Source: Vibrio fortis
GTDB lineage: Bacteria; Pseudomonadota; Gammaproteobacteria; Enterobacterales; Vibrionaceae
Length of the DNA: 64,000 nucleotides
Assembly (NCBI RefSeq): GCF_024347475.1
Contig: NZ_AP025487.1
Span: 496,001 to 560,000 of the forward strand
Reading direction: 5' to 3'
Made by a program: the position numbers and the translations under genes. Shown piece by piece: positions 63,997-64,000 of the stretch; position 1 is the stretch's first letter; each line of letters begins with the position of its first letter. The notes under the pieces were generated by a model, which saw only the letters and a program-made list of their open reading frames with translations, was not told the origin of the DNA and did not search any database.

Positions 63997-64000
63997 GCTT

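Overview
The window is a chromosomal segment of a gamma-proteobacterium, almost certainly a Vibrio. The evidence is the gene order (ftsA-ftsZ-lpxC-secA-mutT; two glutamate synthase large subunits near yhcC-GGDEF-arcB-arcA; thrABC; grcA-nfo-ung; srmB-trmN6; fldB/xerD-dsbC-recJ-prfB), protein lengths typical of vibrios, and long stem-loop intergenic repeats of the kind common in this genus. I see no rRNA, tRNA, CRISPR array, prophage or insertion sequence. Most of the region is core genome.

Layout. 1-2600: end of the division/cell wall cluster (ftsA, ftsZ) and lpxC. 2600-7370: secA behind an unusual leader, mutT, dapB. 7400-12300: carAB behind a near-consensus promoter. 12400-15110: a TSUP permease facing a VOC-flavodoxin-LysR operon that has a 42-bp palindrome at its head. 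15200-19010: TRIC-type channel, mtnN-cbiB-btuF operon, DUF1499 lipoprotein. 19170-33044: all on the minus strand, canonical gltBD followed by a second, much larger GltB-like protein paired with a CysJ-like NADPH diflavin reductase. 33576-40155: yhcC, a PAS-GGDEF protein, arcB, a small lipoprotein, and convergent arcA. 40156-46843: RraA-like enzyme, a small envelope protein, and thrL-thrABC with its attenuator. 46970-51400: FMN reductase, grcA, nfo, a candidate His-rich microprotein, ung, a hemerythrin-like protein, DUF3545. 52105-58310: yaaJ-yaaA, srmB, trmN6, brnQ. 58467-63996: fldB divergent from xerD-dsbC-recJ, then prfB with its programmed +1 frameshift.

Themes. Redox and oxygen control recurs: arcB and arcA are both present, the arcA/rraA intergenic region has a perfect FNR-type dyad and ArcA-like repeats, and grcA has two FNR-type dyads 53 bp apart centre to centre. 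Nitrogen assimilation is doubled. The canonical GltB-GltD pair sits upstream of a second GltB-like protein of about 1,816 residues that has no GltD of its own but is followed by an iron-free FMN/FAD reductase. A Fur-box-like dyad and a hairpin-rich leader lie upstream of this second locus. My best candidate for an undescribed system is therefore an alternative glutamate synthase fed by a diflavin reductase, possibly iron-responsive. That function is inference; the gene arrangement is seen directly.

Starts were moved from the longest reading frame where a ribosome-binding site or family length argued for it (dapB, yfcA-like, LysR, GltB-like, rraA-like, grcA, ung, hemerythrin, xerD, dsbC).
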